From: Climacium dendroides
Lineage: Eukaryota > Streptophyta > Bryopsida > Hypnales > Climaciaceae
Length of the DNA: 64,000 bases
NCBI GenBank assembly: GCA_950106755.1
Contig: OX467090.1
Coordinates: forward strand, 14,755,489 to 14,819,488
Direction of reading: 5' to 3'
In this document: positions 36,919-49,296 of the stretch, in pieces
How positions within the stretch are numbered: position 1 is the first letter of the stretch
How the letters are laid out: each line of letters starts with the position of its first letter
Notes under the pieces: generated by a model
The model's input: the letters and a program-made list of their open reading frames with translations, nothing else
What the model was told of the DNA's origin: nothing
The model's database searches: none
Program-made: the position numbers and the translations under genes

Positions 36919-37515
36919 AAATTTAAAAATTTGTCAATATGGACAAGAGCACAAAAAGCTTGTTGAAGGACTGAGGTAAACCAATCTATGATACGCAAAC
37001 TGCCAAATACAAACATCTGGAAAATGACCTATAATAGTCTTACATCAACCCATGTTAAACTTTTTGCAATAAATGGAATTTGATCTAATCAGGGTGAATT
37101 AATAGCCACATTCAACACTTTGGATGATGGTAAAAGATTTATTTTAGACTACAAAAAGAACTTCCACCTTTTGACAAGAAGTAACTTTTTTGTTTTTTCA
37201 TGTCATGACCATATTAGGAAACATTGTGATTGCTTTAGGTGGTAAGATGATCATTATGAATGCTTTTTTTGATGGATTTGGGGAAGCCTAGAGACTATTT
37301 TGGGCCAATTGGACAATACACTTCAAAAATTCATAACAAATTCATATTTGTCAAAAAAATTCAATTTCAATTGCTTTCTCTATTTCTCATATTTCAAACT
37401 ATTGGAGAAAATCTTCCCTTTTTTACAACAAAATTCCAAAGATGAATAGTTTCACTTCTGTCCTACTAGAAGGATTCCCTATTATCAATTAGATGCCAAA
37501 TGTTCATGTCCATGT

Positions 37516-39457
37516 TTAACCCCTAAAGTACCAAGGCCATTTTTCTGTCAAAACCACTTTAAACTACCATGTCTTCTACGTTCATCTACAAAATAAATTT
37601 AAAAAAAATATTTTTTAGAATCTACACTATAAGAAAATGTAGCTTTTTTGGATGTCACAAAAAACAGGCATCTGTGTTTTTAAAAACGGGTTTGACATTG
37701 ACGTTGATGTCCTCCGAAATCCGTCAAAAAAGAAACGTCCAAAACATGCTAAAATTTTTGTGAACGTCACCAATAACATGACGATTTTTTGTGATGTCAA
37801 AAAAATTCAAGGCCTCCAAACTTCTCTAAGTGTGACATGTGGAGGGGTCCAAAATGCCAACTCAACTTTTGTTTGGGCAGTTTTTGCCACGTGTACTTTT
37901 TCCCCCCCAACCCCTTCCTGCCCGGGGCGGTGACGTGGACCCCTTTCAAATATGACGTGGCATTTTTTGACGTGGACATGCCACATCAGATGCCACGTCA
38001 GTAATATTGGGTGAGTTGAAATTCTAAAGTCCTGTTGTTCATAACGTCTCATAAAACGTAGACGTGTCCATTTTGACATCATTGTGAACAACCTTTATGT
38101 CATGCAAAGGTCAGTACAAAAAACCCTAAACAAGGTCAGTACAAAAAAAACTATTGAAAAAATAAAATAAAATAAACATATAAAAAATTTTAATTCAAAA
38201 AAATGTAAAGAAAACTTACCATGTACGATCAAAAGGATTTTTGATGGCAAAATGAAGGAAATAAGTCATTAAAATTTATTAAAAATGAAGGTAAAGGGGT
38301 CCTATTTATATTCATTCTCTGTCCATGATGAGACAAAAGATATGGGATAAATGGAAAATGGGAATTTGAACATTGTCCATTTTGACGTTGTTTTAGACAT
38401 GTAGATGTTTTAGACATGTGACATGTTGATTTAGACATCAGAATCAACAAGTCTTGTTTTTTTACACATTTTATATTGAACACAAGTTTTGTTGTACTTA
38501 TCCCATATGGATTGTTTCTCTTCCTATCACCCCACTAGTATAAAAACCAGCTCTTCTCATCCATGGTGCACATCCATCCATGTCCTTTTTTTTTGCAAGG
38601 TATGCCACGTGGCTGCCCTATCCTTAAATTTTTATATGTGGTCAACATTTCAAAACAATTTTTACTAATTTAGCCATAATCAAAATAAGTTTACTTGCTG
38701 ACGTGGATTTCTCATGTTTTTTGTGATGTCAAAAAAAACATATTCTGTTGTGTTTGACGTCATGGAAGACATGTGACGTTGCAAGTGACATTCATTTATT
38801 CTCTGAATTTTGTTGCCTTATTGTCATTGACATCAATTGAAATCTCATTACCTAGCACTTGTTTTTTGGCAAACGTCGGATGTTTTTTAAAACATGTGAC
38901 GTTTTTCTGGACGTCACGTGTTTTTGTCAAAACATCGTCAAAAACGCAGTTTTCTTATAGTGCTAATTGTAGGGTCTTGTTCTACACTTGTCTTAAATCA
39001 CATGATAAATTTTTTGTGATTTTTGACCATATAGATTGAAAGATATTAGCATTCAAAGTGACAAGAAATTATTTCAAGAAGTTGCTATGATTGTCTGCAA
39101 AACAAGAAGCTCTATAACTTTCACATCTCTAATCCAAATGGACATGAATCAAAGCTTTCCATTTAAAAAAAATATACAATCTACAAAAAAAAATACTAAA
39201 ATTTTTATTTCAATTTTGTGTGGATTTTTTTTGCTACCCAATCTCCCCCATTTTAAGCATATTGTAGCATTTTAAGGTTATTGTAGCATAACTTTTACTT
39301 AGGCACCGATTGAAATAAAAAATACATTCCTAGAAAGCTCATAAGTTTTTCTATCTTATGAGAAAGTTTCTAAAAGTTTTTGTAAAAATTGAAATCATAG
39401 AAGCTTGCCCGAAATCCATTTTGTCCCCCGTAGGAACAATGGGACTTTAGGGGTTAA
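37516..39457 (+). mobile_element. TTAA-bounded TIR element, copy E, split by a CACTA insertion
   Basis: The outer ends TTAACCCCTAAAGTACC and (reverse complement of right) TTAACCCCTAAAGTCCC are the cleanest TIR pair of the family: 17 bp with one mismatch. Without the internal CACTA element (37625-38962) and one copy of its CTA duplication the host element is about 600 bp. Its right part matches copies C and D. The flanking bases outside TTAA do not form a longer direct repeat, so TTAA itself is the best target-site candidate. Confidence 0.7.
37625..38962. mobile_element. Non-autonomous CACTA (En/Spm-type) transposon, 1338 bp
   Basis: It begins CACTATAAGAAAA and ends with the exact inverse TTTTCTTATAGTG, a 13-bp TIR with the diagnostic CACTA start. 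It is flanked by a perfect 3-bp target duplication CTA (37622-37624 and 38963-38965). Subterminal regions are packed with short GACGT/ACGTC and TTTTTGACG-like motifs in both orientations, as expected for CACTA subterminal repeats that bind transposase. No transposase ORF is present; the largest ORFs (60-94 codons) are unrelated, so it would need help from elsewhere. It is inserted inside TTAA-family copy E. Confidence 0.93.
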
Positions 39458-40140
39458 GAGTTTAAACAAGCAGCTATGCTACGATGGCCCTATCCCTAAA
39501 GTGGGTGACCCATTTCCAACCACTTAAGCAATTAGGCATATTTGGAACACAAGTTTTTTGAGTGCAGAATTCTTCCCATGTATTATTATAGAATTTGGAA
39601 AGATTGTATATTTTTTCAAAATTTTATCATACAAAACATAATTTTTATGAATTTTTTAATGAAAGATTTTTTTAATTTGTAATGGTGATGTAGACCTTTT
39701 AATTTTTGACTATAGGCTGATTGCAAAATCAACCAAGAGCTAGTTGCAATATTGATGGCCTTACAACCAACCAAAATGTGCCACAACTGCTCCTTGAACT
39801 TCACCACAACTTCACGTAAAGAAAGCACAACTTCATGGAAAGAAAGCAATCTATAGATTACAAATGGGTCGGCTACTATCTATCTATATGGCATAGCATT
39901 GGTACACTTATCCGAGTAAGGGACCTACTCAAGTTTCCTCATAAGTAGCCCCTGGGGCCCACCCCTGGGGCCCAGAGCCACTAAGTGGGGAAGCATGTAG
40001 ATGTGGATGAGCATCCTTTGTGCCTGCGCAGAGATATGGATGAATGAGTGAAGTCATCCGTCTTAATCCGACGAAGATATTACCTGGCCAGTGACTAACC
40101 CCCTCTCTGCCCGCCAAGTGGAGCTCGGTGAGACCGCCAC
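39458..40140. other. Spacer and GC-rich upstream region of the zinc-finger gene
   Basis: AT-rich to about 39900, then GC-rich. A near-perfect direct repeat 'cctggggccca' occurs twice within 39949-39972. No gene recognised before the leader at about 40140. Confidence 0.5.
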
Positions 40141-40729
40141 GAGTCCCGGATGTTCTCCTCCCCCGATGGCCCTCGATCTTCGCCATTGCGGAAGTTTTCA
40201 CAAGCTCAAGAGCAACAGCCGGGGTCAGTAGCATTCAACACAACGAGCTCTTCAATCTCATCGCCTTCCTCGGATTTCGTATTCATTCAATCCGGGTTTT
40301 TCTGGGTGCTTTGTATTTTACTACTCAAGCTGAGGTGCTGAATCACTTAATCGAAGGTGAGGATTCATTGGGTTTGGTTTGGTTCGATCGGTGCTCTGAT
40401 GAGCTTTCTTCGGGGTGTGTTTTTGTTGTTGGAGACTCCACTACTAACTGGTGTTGTGTGTGATGGATAGTTTTTGATTTCTCTTGTTTTATCTCTGTCT
40501 TTAAGAATTTATGGTGAATAGTGTGGAATTTAATGCGGTGAGGCATCAAGTTGCAGTCTCTGGAACTCCTCACGAAAGGAAAATGTATGTTCGCGGGCTT
40601 TACATATGTTTTTACGATGATTCAGAAATATTTTCGTGCTTCGAGAGAACCTTACATAAGAAAAATCTTGCAGTGTCACTCTTGTAGGTCAGACAACTTG
40701 TAAAACGAAAGTACATTAGCGGACTGGCT
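40140..40729 (+). promoter_or_regulatory. Probable 5' leader with intron for the PARP-finger gene
   Basis: GC-rich, CT-rich sequence with a good donor GAAG|GTGAGG at 40357 and an acceptor TCTTGCAG ending at 40673. Removing 40357-40673 would leave a leader joined 56 bp upstream of the ATG. A 111-codon ORF at 40128-40463 crosses the donor and is not recognisable, so it is treated as non-coding. Confidence 0.4.
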
Positions 40730-42938
40730 ATGGAAACGAAATTAGCAATTAAACCATGGAAGGCGGAGTACGCCAAGAGCGCCAGGTCCTCTTGCAGGAC
40801 GTGTGGCCATCTCATCGAAAAGGACTCTTTCCGCTTGGCTAGGATGCAGCCTGCTCAACAGTTTGGCGGAATGATGCCTGTAAGTGTTTCCACTTGAAGT
40901 TGAGCTCCTGATGAACTTTGTAGTCCGATCACTATATTTCTTTGTTCATTAGACGGCCTAGAAAAATTATAATTCGTTGCGCGATGTCATGATACTCTGG
41001 TCAGAGTGAAAGGAGGGGCCTTTCTCTGTTATCTATTATTTAATTCCGGTTATTCTCACAATTACTTCATGCCTATATGGCATGGGCTCTTGAATTTGCG
41101 GCGTAATCGAACACGTAGCAGCACTTTTCGAACGCCCATTTTTTTCCCCTCGTTCAGACACCGAAAATTAACTTTGTGCTTGAACTCTAATTGGCTTAAC
41201 TGTTGATTTTTGCAGCAATGGCATCATGCGAGTTGTGTTTTTCACAGAGACGATGAAATCAAGTCGTAAGCATCTTGAACTGACTCTGTTTTGCAACTAG
41301 CAAGGAACTTGCATAGCCCTCGTCGTTTTAATGGTACAATGTTTCGGCTTTTATTTATTATACATAAATTCGACTTGCTAAGCAACTCTTGCAGAGGCAT
41401 TGAGGTTTAGGACTTGTTTGTAGTGTAGATCGCAACTTTATTTGATACGAGCAGTATCGCATCTTATGCCCATTTCTGTAGCTTGACATAGTCAAGCTTG
41501 TACCAGCTCAGCAGAGTGACAGAGTGTATGAATTGAGCTGAAAATTTGCATGTTCAGGTTAGAAGAGGTAGACGGGTTGGAAGACTTGAGAGCAGCTGAT
41601 TTGCAACATCTTCGAAAGTACATCGAAGGTTTGTAGCATCTTCTCTCAGTATTTTTTGTCTTGTTGCCTAACCACATAGTGCTTGTCTAATTGGATTAAA
41701 TAGTGATCTTTGTGCAGCTCCCTCTGCCAACAAGATTATTTTGATTGGACCAGGTGGAAAAGGAGGTATAATGGAGGAACTGGTTTTACATCAGTTCATG
41801 GCTGTTCTGATTACATGAAGCTGACTTATTTCGACCTTTATGGGTTCAGGGACATTGAGGGCATCGGACAGAGAGGTTGACAAAGGCAAGTCAGTTGCAC
41901 CAATTCCTGCAGCTGAAGGCAGTGGAGACAACAGTGGGGAATATGAGATTGAGAACGCTAAGAGCTCTCGATCTATTTGCAAGAGCTGCAATGGAAAGAT
42001 TGAGAAGGGACATGTGAGTTTGCGGAACTGTATTTTATTTTGGCATTCGAATAGCCCAATCGAAGATATGTTTTGTAACGTTCAGTAGTCAGCAATCCCA
42101 CAATTACGCGTTTCCTTTACGGGCTGCATTTTTTGAAAAGTCATATTGTATTCCTATTTTTTGGATCTTGAATTTACGAGGTGTCTTGCGGAGACTAATT
42201 GTACGCAATGCATAGAACGTGCATCTCTTAATGACGATTTTGAACCTTGCAGGTCCGTGTAGCAACTATGGTGGACAACCCCCGCTTTCGCGGCAAGCAG
42301 CCTGCGTGGCGACATGTGAAGTGTTTCCTTGAACTGGGATGGTGGACAAGCCCTATGGCTGCAATGGCTGGTTGGGACAATCTGTCAATCAAGGATCAAG
42401 CTGAAGTTCAAGAGCTTGCTAAACACTCTCCAGGTTCGGTATGAAACGTTAAGAAATCGGCGCTCGTTAATAAAACGGTGCCTACTTCTTATCCTCTTTA
42501 TTGCTGACTAATTGTTTGGCTAAGTTGCCACTAGACTGCTCTTTATACTCGAGTAAGATCATCTTTTTTCTGAATCTCGTTTGCTGTAAATTTCCTCTAG
42601 GTATGAAAGAAGGCAATTTTATTGAAAAGATTCTTGAAAGACACGAAGTGCATAGCAAACGGAAGAATCATGCTAGTAATACGCTGAGCCCCAAGAAGTC
42701 TCCACGTCTTTCCAGAATCAAAGAGAAAATAACAGATGCCATCGGGGATGCCATGATGAAGAAAGACGCACACGATCTGAAGACAGACAGACGTGCTGTG
42801 CAGAGAGACAGACGTGCTGTGCATAGTGACACCCGTGCTGTGAAGAAAGATAGGAATGCTCTGAAGAGGGACACCCTTGCTGTGAAGAAAGATAGGAATG
42901 CTGTGAGGAAAAAACCCGTTAGGAGATCTGTCAGATAG
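40730..42938 (+). CDS. Two-finger PARP-type zinc-finger protein with basic heptad-repeat tail (333 aa)
   Basis: Exons 40730-40879, 41216-41265, 41558-41628, 41718-41765, 41850-42013, 42253-42433 and 42601-42938 (1002 nt, phases close, all GT/AG). Finger 1: C22-x2-C25-x28-H54-x2-C57 (SSCRTCGHLIEKDSF ... WHHASCVF). Finger 2: C150-x2-C153-x28-H182-x2-C185 (RSICKSCNGKIEKG ... WRHVKCFLELG), followed by GWDNLSIKDQAEVQELA. Both match the PARP-type finger, which binds DNA nicks and breaks in PARP1, DNA ligase III and plant ZDP 3'-phosphatase. None of their catalytic domains is present. Residues 223-283 are basic (SPKKSPRLSRIKEK). Residues 284-325 are six 7-residue repeats, consensus D-R/T-x-A-V-x-x. 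A nuclear break-binding or competitor role is inference. The start is the first ATG that leaves finger 1 complete. It could instead be a truncated ZDP or PARP duplicate, but the ORF is intact. Confidence 0.85.
42786..42911 (+). repeat. In-frame 21-bp minisatellite, six units
   Basis: Six units of exactly 21 bp (gacagacgtgctgtgcagag type) encode DRRAVQR, DRRAVHS, DTRAVKK, DRNALKR, DTLAVKK and DRNAVRK. Units 3/5 and 4/6 are most alike, pointing to duplication of a two-unit block. Copy number could vary between individuals without breaking the frame. Confidence 0.9.
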
Positions 42939-44473
42939 GCAGACGTCTGGAGCCTTGACAACTTCTCCTTCACCACATTCTCGTCATGACGAGGTTGTTG
43001 ATTTGAAAAGACTAGTTCCGCTCGGATGTTTATTTTCTGGTTGTAGATTTTGAGAATTGTGGAGCCCAGATTTTTAAAGTTTGGTTTGGATTTATGATAC
43101 TCAAGGTAGTTTTCGATGAGTTTGTACAGAATTCAAAGCCCAGATTATACAGTTTTTTTCACGTGTAATTTCTATAGCACCTTATTGTATTATTTCAAGC
43201 AGTAAATCCTGGTATTATTTATTACCTTGAGGGAAAACTGACTATTCTCAAATGTGGACGCAGATAGTGGTAAGTTATTTTTATTACATTCCTAATTACG
43301 AGATTAACTAAATAACCCCTCCTTGCAACATAATGTAGTCAACGATGTAAAGTGATGTATACATACAACAGTGGCACGTTGACAGTGAATGAGTTCATAT
43401 TGTGGCCGTTTCGAAATAGTTTCGAAATAGTGAATATTCAACAGCCATTTATGATCATCGTGTACATCTTAACCTTGTAAGGACCAAGGAATGATAAAAA
43501 CAAAGATGCACCTGTTGGTCCATTAACTTAAGGTAGAACCACTCATTCTCAACCAGGGGATCCATACCCAACATGTAGGGTGCAGCTATTTCCAACCAGT
43601 GTGGAATGTGATTTTTTCTCCTTTTCAAGGTTGGGACTAATAAGGTCATGACACATGTCCCTAATGTAGGGAGCAAGAAAGCAATTCTTGAACAATTAGA
43701 ATTGGTAGACTCTATGCATTGGGTATGGGTTCAAACCAACTCAAGGCTTCCAAAATTTGTAGTAATTTCAATTCAAGGCATAAAATTACCAAAAATATTT
43801 GCAATCCCTGTGATTTCTATGTAATTTCTATCTTCCTACATAGCAGAAGGCTATAAAGTTTTTCTTTGACTTCCTGTAACATATCGTTACTTTTTAAATC
43901 TTGAATTTATTGGAAAAAATTGAAATTTCACTTGGCCTTTGCACCAAAAAATTGATAATACGATGAACCTAAATACATATGTGCAATGACCGAAGGGCGG
44001 CAATGGGCTTTACTAACTTCGATATTGGATTATTGGTCTCTTTCAAAAATTCCTCAAAGCCTGCCTCTCGACCTAAATCAATGTACCTTAATGATCCTAC
44101 GGAAGAGGCATATCTTCTCAATCTCCAATTTCAGACTGCAAGTTGAACCAATAAGAGCAAATGCACCATACTAATCAAAAAATTAATGAATTTTTGGACA
44201 AAAGCTTCATGGACTTACCTCCATCTTATCTTTTCACTAAACTACTCGATTACATAGGCACTGAATAGCTTTACATAAATGAAAGATATGCATAAATGAT
44301 GCACTATAAAGTTTAAATAGTTTAGAGTTGATCTCCCTATAGATATTAATCTCTGTCAACAGACTACACCCAAGGACATAATATCAATGAGCTCTATGTG
44401 AATGACCCACTAGAGTTCTGAAATCTCAATAATCCAGCTTCTCAAAAATGATTAAAAAAAGTGAAAATATAAA
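42939..44473. other. Intergenic region between convergent genes
   Basis: Holds the 3' UTRs of the two convergent genes. At 43455-43680 (minus) there is a dispersed-repeat segment ('cctgttggtccattaa', '...catgtagggtgcagc') related to the family near 22935 and 47965. 'ggccgtttcgaaatagtttcgaaatag' near 43404 is a small tandem duplication. Otherwise nothing is seen. Confidence 0.5.
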
Positions 44474-46519
44474 TTATCCTGACAGCTTATCTCCTCCAAA
44501 TCCAGTGTGAAGAAAACCAACGTCTTGCAAGTGACTCACGTCGCCCCAATGACATATCGTCCATTCATTCTCATCTGAGATGCGGAATGTGTTGATAGAA
44601 GCATTCACAACCTTACCGCTGCATGGCAGCCCTTTCGCAATAATGTGACTAGTTCGCAGCACGCCACCATGCGTGACTACCACCACTCGTTTACCTGCCA
44701 CCGACAAGTATATCAGAGCAGGGTTGTCCAAGTTCGTACAGCCTTGCCTAGTCACCCTTGTCTAAGTTCGTACTTCCTGTGTTCGGATGTAAGTGTCCAC
44801 AGTGATGTTTAAGCTTTCGACACCATAGATTTCATAGATCATATTGTGAAGCAAAATTCAAATGGGTCCATATTGTCGTATCACCAGAATCAATGAAGAA
44901 CATTGCATTATCTGTCAACTTACGTAAAATTGGGTAAAAGAATGTCACCATATGACCAACCCTAAACTCCTGAAAAATATGAGACCCAATTCGGACACTC
45001 ATTTCCGGTGGTTACCAAAACTCTTGACGTCAAGGTTTTTCTATTACACAAATCGAGAAGGGTAAGATTGAAACAGAACTTTAAGGTCTGCACTACCAGC
45101 ATACCAGCTATTCTATCAAACAATCTCAAATGCCAGAAGACTCACCTAGATTTTCTGAGGCAACCTGTTCAAAAGCATCTTGGACACGCACACAGAGCTG
45201 TTCCAAGCTCTCGCCTCCACCCTACACAAGAAGGCAGTCCTCGAACTTGAGCTACATATTTGAACATGATTTTCAGCTTCAGATGGATCATTTTCTGCCC
45301 AGGTCACTTGGCAACAAAGCATTATGATGTTTACAAGATAATAATTTGTTTCATGCAATACAAAACATGTAACAACAAATAAAAATCAGGAGATAGTGCT
45401 AATCATACCGGAATTGGAAGGTAGTCGTCATTCTTCATGAACGCTTTAAAAGCCTCTGGAGCTGCAGTTCTCGCCTCAGTCCGTGTCAGACCCTCCAGAT
45501 CTCCCAAACATCTCTCACGGAGATTCTCCCGAACAATGATCTGCATAAACCCAAAGAATCATGAATGACGAAGACGTTCTACAAAAGGAACCGATCAAAC
45601 AGGGGAATTGTGATTGAAGAATTTGAACGAGTTGTTCCAGCCTTATTACAAACCCTCCTTATTCTGCTCCATAAGGTTTGTGATTTACGAGCATCTTTGA
45701 AGAGCACACGAAAGCTAGGATCAGGGGTCTTCACATGCATTGCTCCCGGGGAAAAACCCTACAATATGCTATGCTTTCTCCTCCGGTCTCTCTGTGGTTC
45801 AAACAACTCCAAGCATCGGGCGTGGACGAAGAAACCATCTAGTATTCTGGTTTTCCTCCGGAATCTGAATAGTACAACCTAGCCCATAAAACTATGAAGA
45901 GAAACATCCTCACCTTGGAGCACTGACACTTTTGAGCAATAGCTTGGGCGGTGTCGACGGCTCTTTGAAGATCTGAAGTATAAATGGCAGCAAATTCCAG
46001 TCCCAGGCTTGCTAACTTCGCAGCCACCTAAAAGGACATCGCCAAACGAACAAAACTCAATGCAACTCCAAAAGGGTTGAAACGAAAGTACACCACAAAA
46101 AGGATCTTTCCACATTCATCTGCGCACCTCAGCGGAACTATCTTTTTCAAAGCTGTGCAACAAACTTAACTGCCTGCGCTTGTTTCTTCCCAGCTTCGTT
46201 GAGATCCGATTCCGCATGCCCCTGCACACAAAGCACAAATGCCAAATTACTCTGCAGCCCACTCCTCATATAACCAAGACATTTTCTTTCGGGTTTAACA
46301 AACTTTCTTACCTTAAACCCTTCTGAAGTACCGCTTCGCTCAATACTGATACCCTAAAATTTTGAAACTTAAATACGCACCGCATTGAGGAATTAAAAGG
46401 ATTGAGATATGTGAGAGGTAATGCATCATTTGGTGCACCTGAAGCCTCCCGACGGCGTTCCAGCTGGTTTCCCCGTGCCTGACCACCAGAAGCTCCGCCA
46501 CATTGATAGGGACCGCCAT
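44474..46519 (-). CDS. Phosphoglycerate-mutase-like histidine phosphatase (PGM-like protein 4 type), 224 aa
   Basis: Exons in transcript order: 46439-46519, 46171-46221, 45914-46027, 45409-45540, 45146-45221 and 44474-44694 (675 nt, all GT/AG, phases close). The catalytic motif LLVVRHGETSWN (R14, H15) is at the N-terminus, the second histidine lies in VVVVTHGG (H160), and the family's acid and arginine are in ENLRERCLGDLEG (E91) and TSDLQRAVDTAQ (R66). GGGES at 127-131 and the C-terminal WGDVSHLQDVGFLHTGFGG are as in plant PGM-like protein 4 (Arabidopsis At3g50520 type). It hydrolyses a small phosphate ester through a phosphohistidine intermediate; the natural substrate is not known to me, and it is not the glycolytic cofactor-independent mutase. 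Length is typical and no transit peptide is evident, so cytosolic is likely. Start 46519 has a good context (AGAATGGC); an in-frame ATG at 46537 would add six residues. Confidence 0.95.
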
Positions 46520-47200
46520 TCTTTTCCTGATCCACATCCGCAAGCCCCAGAACAAATCATCTCAGCGCAAAACAAAAGAAGAGACCGAAATCAAAAACTA
46601 TGTAAACTAACCGAATCACTACAGTTCAGCCCAGCACTCCTTCCTCTGACTCTCCCACTTCCAAACCCAAATTGCGAACACAAACATCAAATGCAAATCT
46701 AACGCACAAACAGAAAATGCGAATCTATATTAGTATTAGAATGCATACATACCACGAATGCAATCGTTAAGTACGTAACTCCCGTGATCGAAACGACAAT
46801 GAAAAGATCACAAGTAAAGTAGGGTCCCAATTTGTGACCCAAAACGCAACAAACAAAGTACAGACTCAGAAATGAACCCACGTCCCTCCCCGATGTGGAA
46901 ATTGCAGAGAATAATGTTGAATGGACATCCAGAACGGTGCAAAAACTGCGCAAAAAGAATTCCCGTGAAAAGGCTTAATTCAAATGCACGGGCTTACAGA
47001 AAAACGAGTGAAATTTGCAACGCGCACGATGCAAGAAAGTAGCGGGGCTGCCACTATTTGAACTTTCAAATCAAAAAAGGCGACCGGCGTGCTTCGATCC
47101 AACAAGACTCGGGCAGCAATTTTTCTACAATTTCATTCTCAGAGTCTAATTCAATTGCCAAGACGCCAAATCGTCAATGGAGAAATTGGCACAAATGTAA
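46520..47200 (-). promoter_or_regulatory. Upstream region of the histidine phosphatase gene
   Basis: Mixed GC content, no conserved ORF. An out-of-frame ATG lies about 40 bp upstream of the chosen start. No TATA box or other promoter motif could be assigned with confidence. Confidence 0.3.
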
Positions 47201-48539
47201 GCTCAGAGTCTGATTTACAAATGAAGGGGATGCACTCCGTAACATTTTAGACCCTAGGATGTAGAGCTTTGGGTAGCTTGAATATTCCCGAAGCAGTTTG
47301 GGGATATCTTGAGAATCTGGAACAAGTACCAGCTACACTCAATCCTCTCTAATGACACTTTTGGGATTGCCCATTGCTTGTAAGGTAGAAGAACCTATTT
47401 CGGATTGGCCCTCATGATGGTTACATAGGCCGACCTATTGTGGACAGCAGTTGAATGCACTGGTTATTGAGAATGATTCTTTGTTTGTACCTTCTCGTCC
47501 ATTCATTTCTCTTCTTTTTTGGCTTAGGAAAAAGTGCCAAAAGTAACCAGCATAGATGAGTCTATGAAATCAGAATGGGTCCAAATGAAAAATCCTCTTT
47601 TACATTCAATAAAATATTCATTCTAGGAAAAAAAAATTCCGTTTTTTCTAGCATTTTTCGGCACCCTTATTTTTGCACACCCTCAATCAGTTCTTCCATG
47701 ACTTTTCCAAATCATACACACTGAAATGCTTAAGTTATCTGAAATAGGTACTTCAATCTACCTTAAACTGTCTTTGTTTTCATATTTGAGAAAGTGCCAA
47801 GATGGTGATCAAATATAGTTTATAGTTTGGTGAGGAGATAGAGGTACTTGCTAGGTTAAGGCAATGCTTTCATGGAGAGTTTCATATGGGGATATTAGCT
47901 TTGTGTTATAGAAAAGTTGCATTTAATCCTTAACCCTTGGAAGGACTTTGAAGACCAAAAGTATCTGATGGATGACTTCATTGTCCAATGTAGAAACAAA
48001 GCACGTACCTATTGATCCAATAATAGGAGCATTTTGGTGCCTCCCTTGGTTATAAGGGACTGTGTTCTTCAAAGGATAAAGGTCTTACAAGCCCAATTTG
48101 GGGTCCATTACAATATATTTTTGAATTTGATATACAAGGTACATGAATTGACTAATACAACAATTACAAAATTTTGTATTTATGTTGAGCAAGATAAAAT
48201 GCCAAATGGCACTTTCAATTTAGATCATTATCACACTTCCTACATGTGTGAGAAGTTGCAACCTAATTATGTATTCTACACGCAAAATGTCTTGTTTGAA
48301 TATGATAAAGTTTAAATATTACAATGGTCTTTAAATGAAAGATGGTAGTAGTTAAATTTTCAATTCAACAATGTATGTCTTGCCATATTTGAATGCATAT
48401 TTGAAATTCTAAGAGTAAAAAACAAGGTTGTATATATGAACTAGTCCCATAAGACATTTACGGGTCAATCAATAGTTCAAGCTCAAGATTCCTCAAAAAT
48501 CTAATAGGTGGTTTGGGTTATGATTAAAAGAAAAGGTTT
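47201..48539. other. Spacer with a dispersed-repeat remnant
   Basis: The segment at 47945-48085 ('gatggatgacttcattgtcc', 'gtagaaacaaagcacgtacc', 'tattgatccaataa', 'cttggttataagg') belongs to the family also seen at 10005, 18480 and 22935. A 93-codon ORF at 48034-48315 has no recognisable domain. Confidence 0.5.
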
Positions 48540-49296
48540 TGTGGGAGACTATCAATTCATAACGTATGGATCATGTGATTTAAACTCATATCAAATAAAC
48601 TTGGATCCATACAAAGCTTTTATATTTGTCAAAGGAAGTTGAGGATAACTCAATTGATGGCTTAGACGGTTATGATTGGAGGAAAAGGTACAACAATAGA
48701 TTATCAATTCATACCTTGTGATTTGATTTAATTAATATCAAATAATTTTAAACTCATGACAAAGTTTGTATCCTCTCGAGAAAAAATTGAGGGCAACTGA
48801 AAAGATGGCATAGGCAGTGATGATAGGAGGAAAAGGTTGAATAATAAACTATCAATTCATACCTTGAGATCTCGAGATCTAATCAACTTCAAATAATCTT
48901 GCATTGACAATGAAGTTTATACCCTCTTAAAAGAGAATTGAAGCTAAGGTCACTGAATAGATGGCTTGGGTCAGTTGTGATTGGTGAACAAGAATTTTAT
49001 GATCTAATTCACATCAAATAAATTTGGACCCACATAAGGTTTCTATCTTTGTCAAAGAAAGTTGAGGATAATTGAAAAGATGGCCTCGACAATCATGATT
49101 TGAAGAAAAGGTTCAACAACAAATTATTACTTCATACCTCGGGATCTTGGGATTTCGGGATTTAACTAACTTCAAATAATCTTGGACTGACAACAAAGTT
49201 TGTACCTTCTTCAAAAAGAGTAAGGATAGCTGAATAGATGGCTTGGACGATCATGATTGGAGGAAAAGGTGCCACAATTGATTATCAATCCATACC
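48540..49296 (+). repeat. Tandem higher-order repeat array, left part
   Basis: Monomers of roughly 155 bp carry 'gatggcttggacg-tcatgattgg', 'aggaaaaggt', 'attatcaatccatacc', 'ggatctcgggatctaa', 'ttcaaataatcttgg', 'acaaagtttgtacc' and 'agagagttgagg'. A shortened ~125-bp variant with 'aaataaatttggacccacac' recurs about every 430 bp, so three monomers form a higher-order unit. No coding frame is conserved. Confidence 0.8.

Noticed and set aside
37652..38091. ORFs inside the CACTA element as a possible transposase remnant
   Set aside because: No resemblance to TNPD or TNPA-type proteins; they arise in the motif-rich subterminal region.
40128..40463. 111-codon ORF upstream of the PARP-finger gene
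   Set aside because: No recognisable domain; it crosses a good splice donor at 40357 and lies in the probable leader.
46308..46535. 75-codon ORF (MDQEKNGGPYQCG...) overlapping the histidine phosphatase first exon
   Set aside because: Other-frame shadow of exon 1; the phosphatase frame carries the RHG motif.
48034..48315. 93-codon plus-strand ORF
   Set aside because: No domain, starts inside a dispersed repeat, no splice-linked neighbours.
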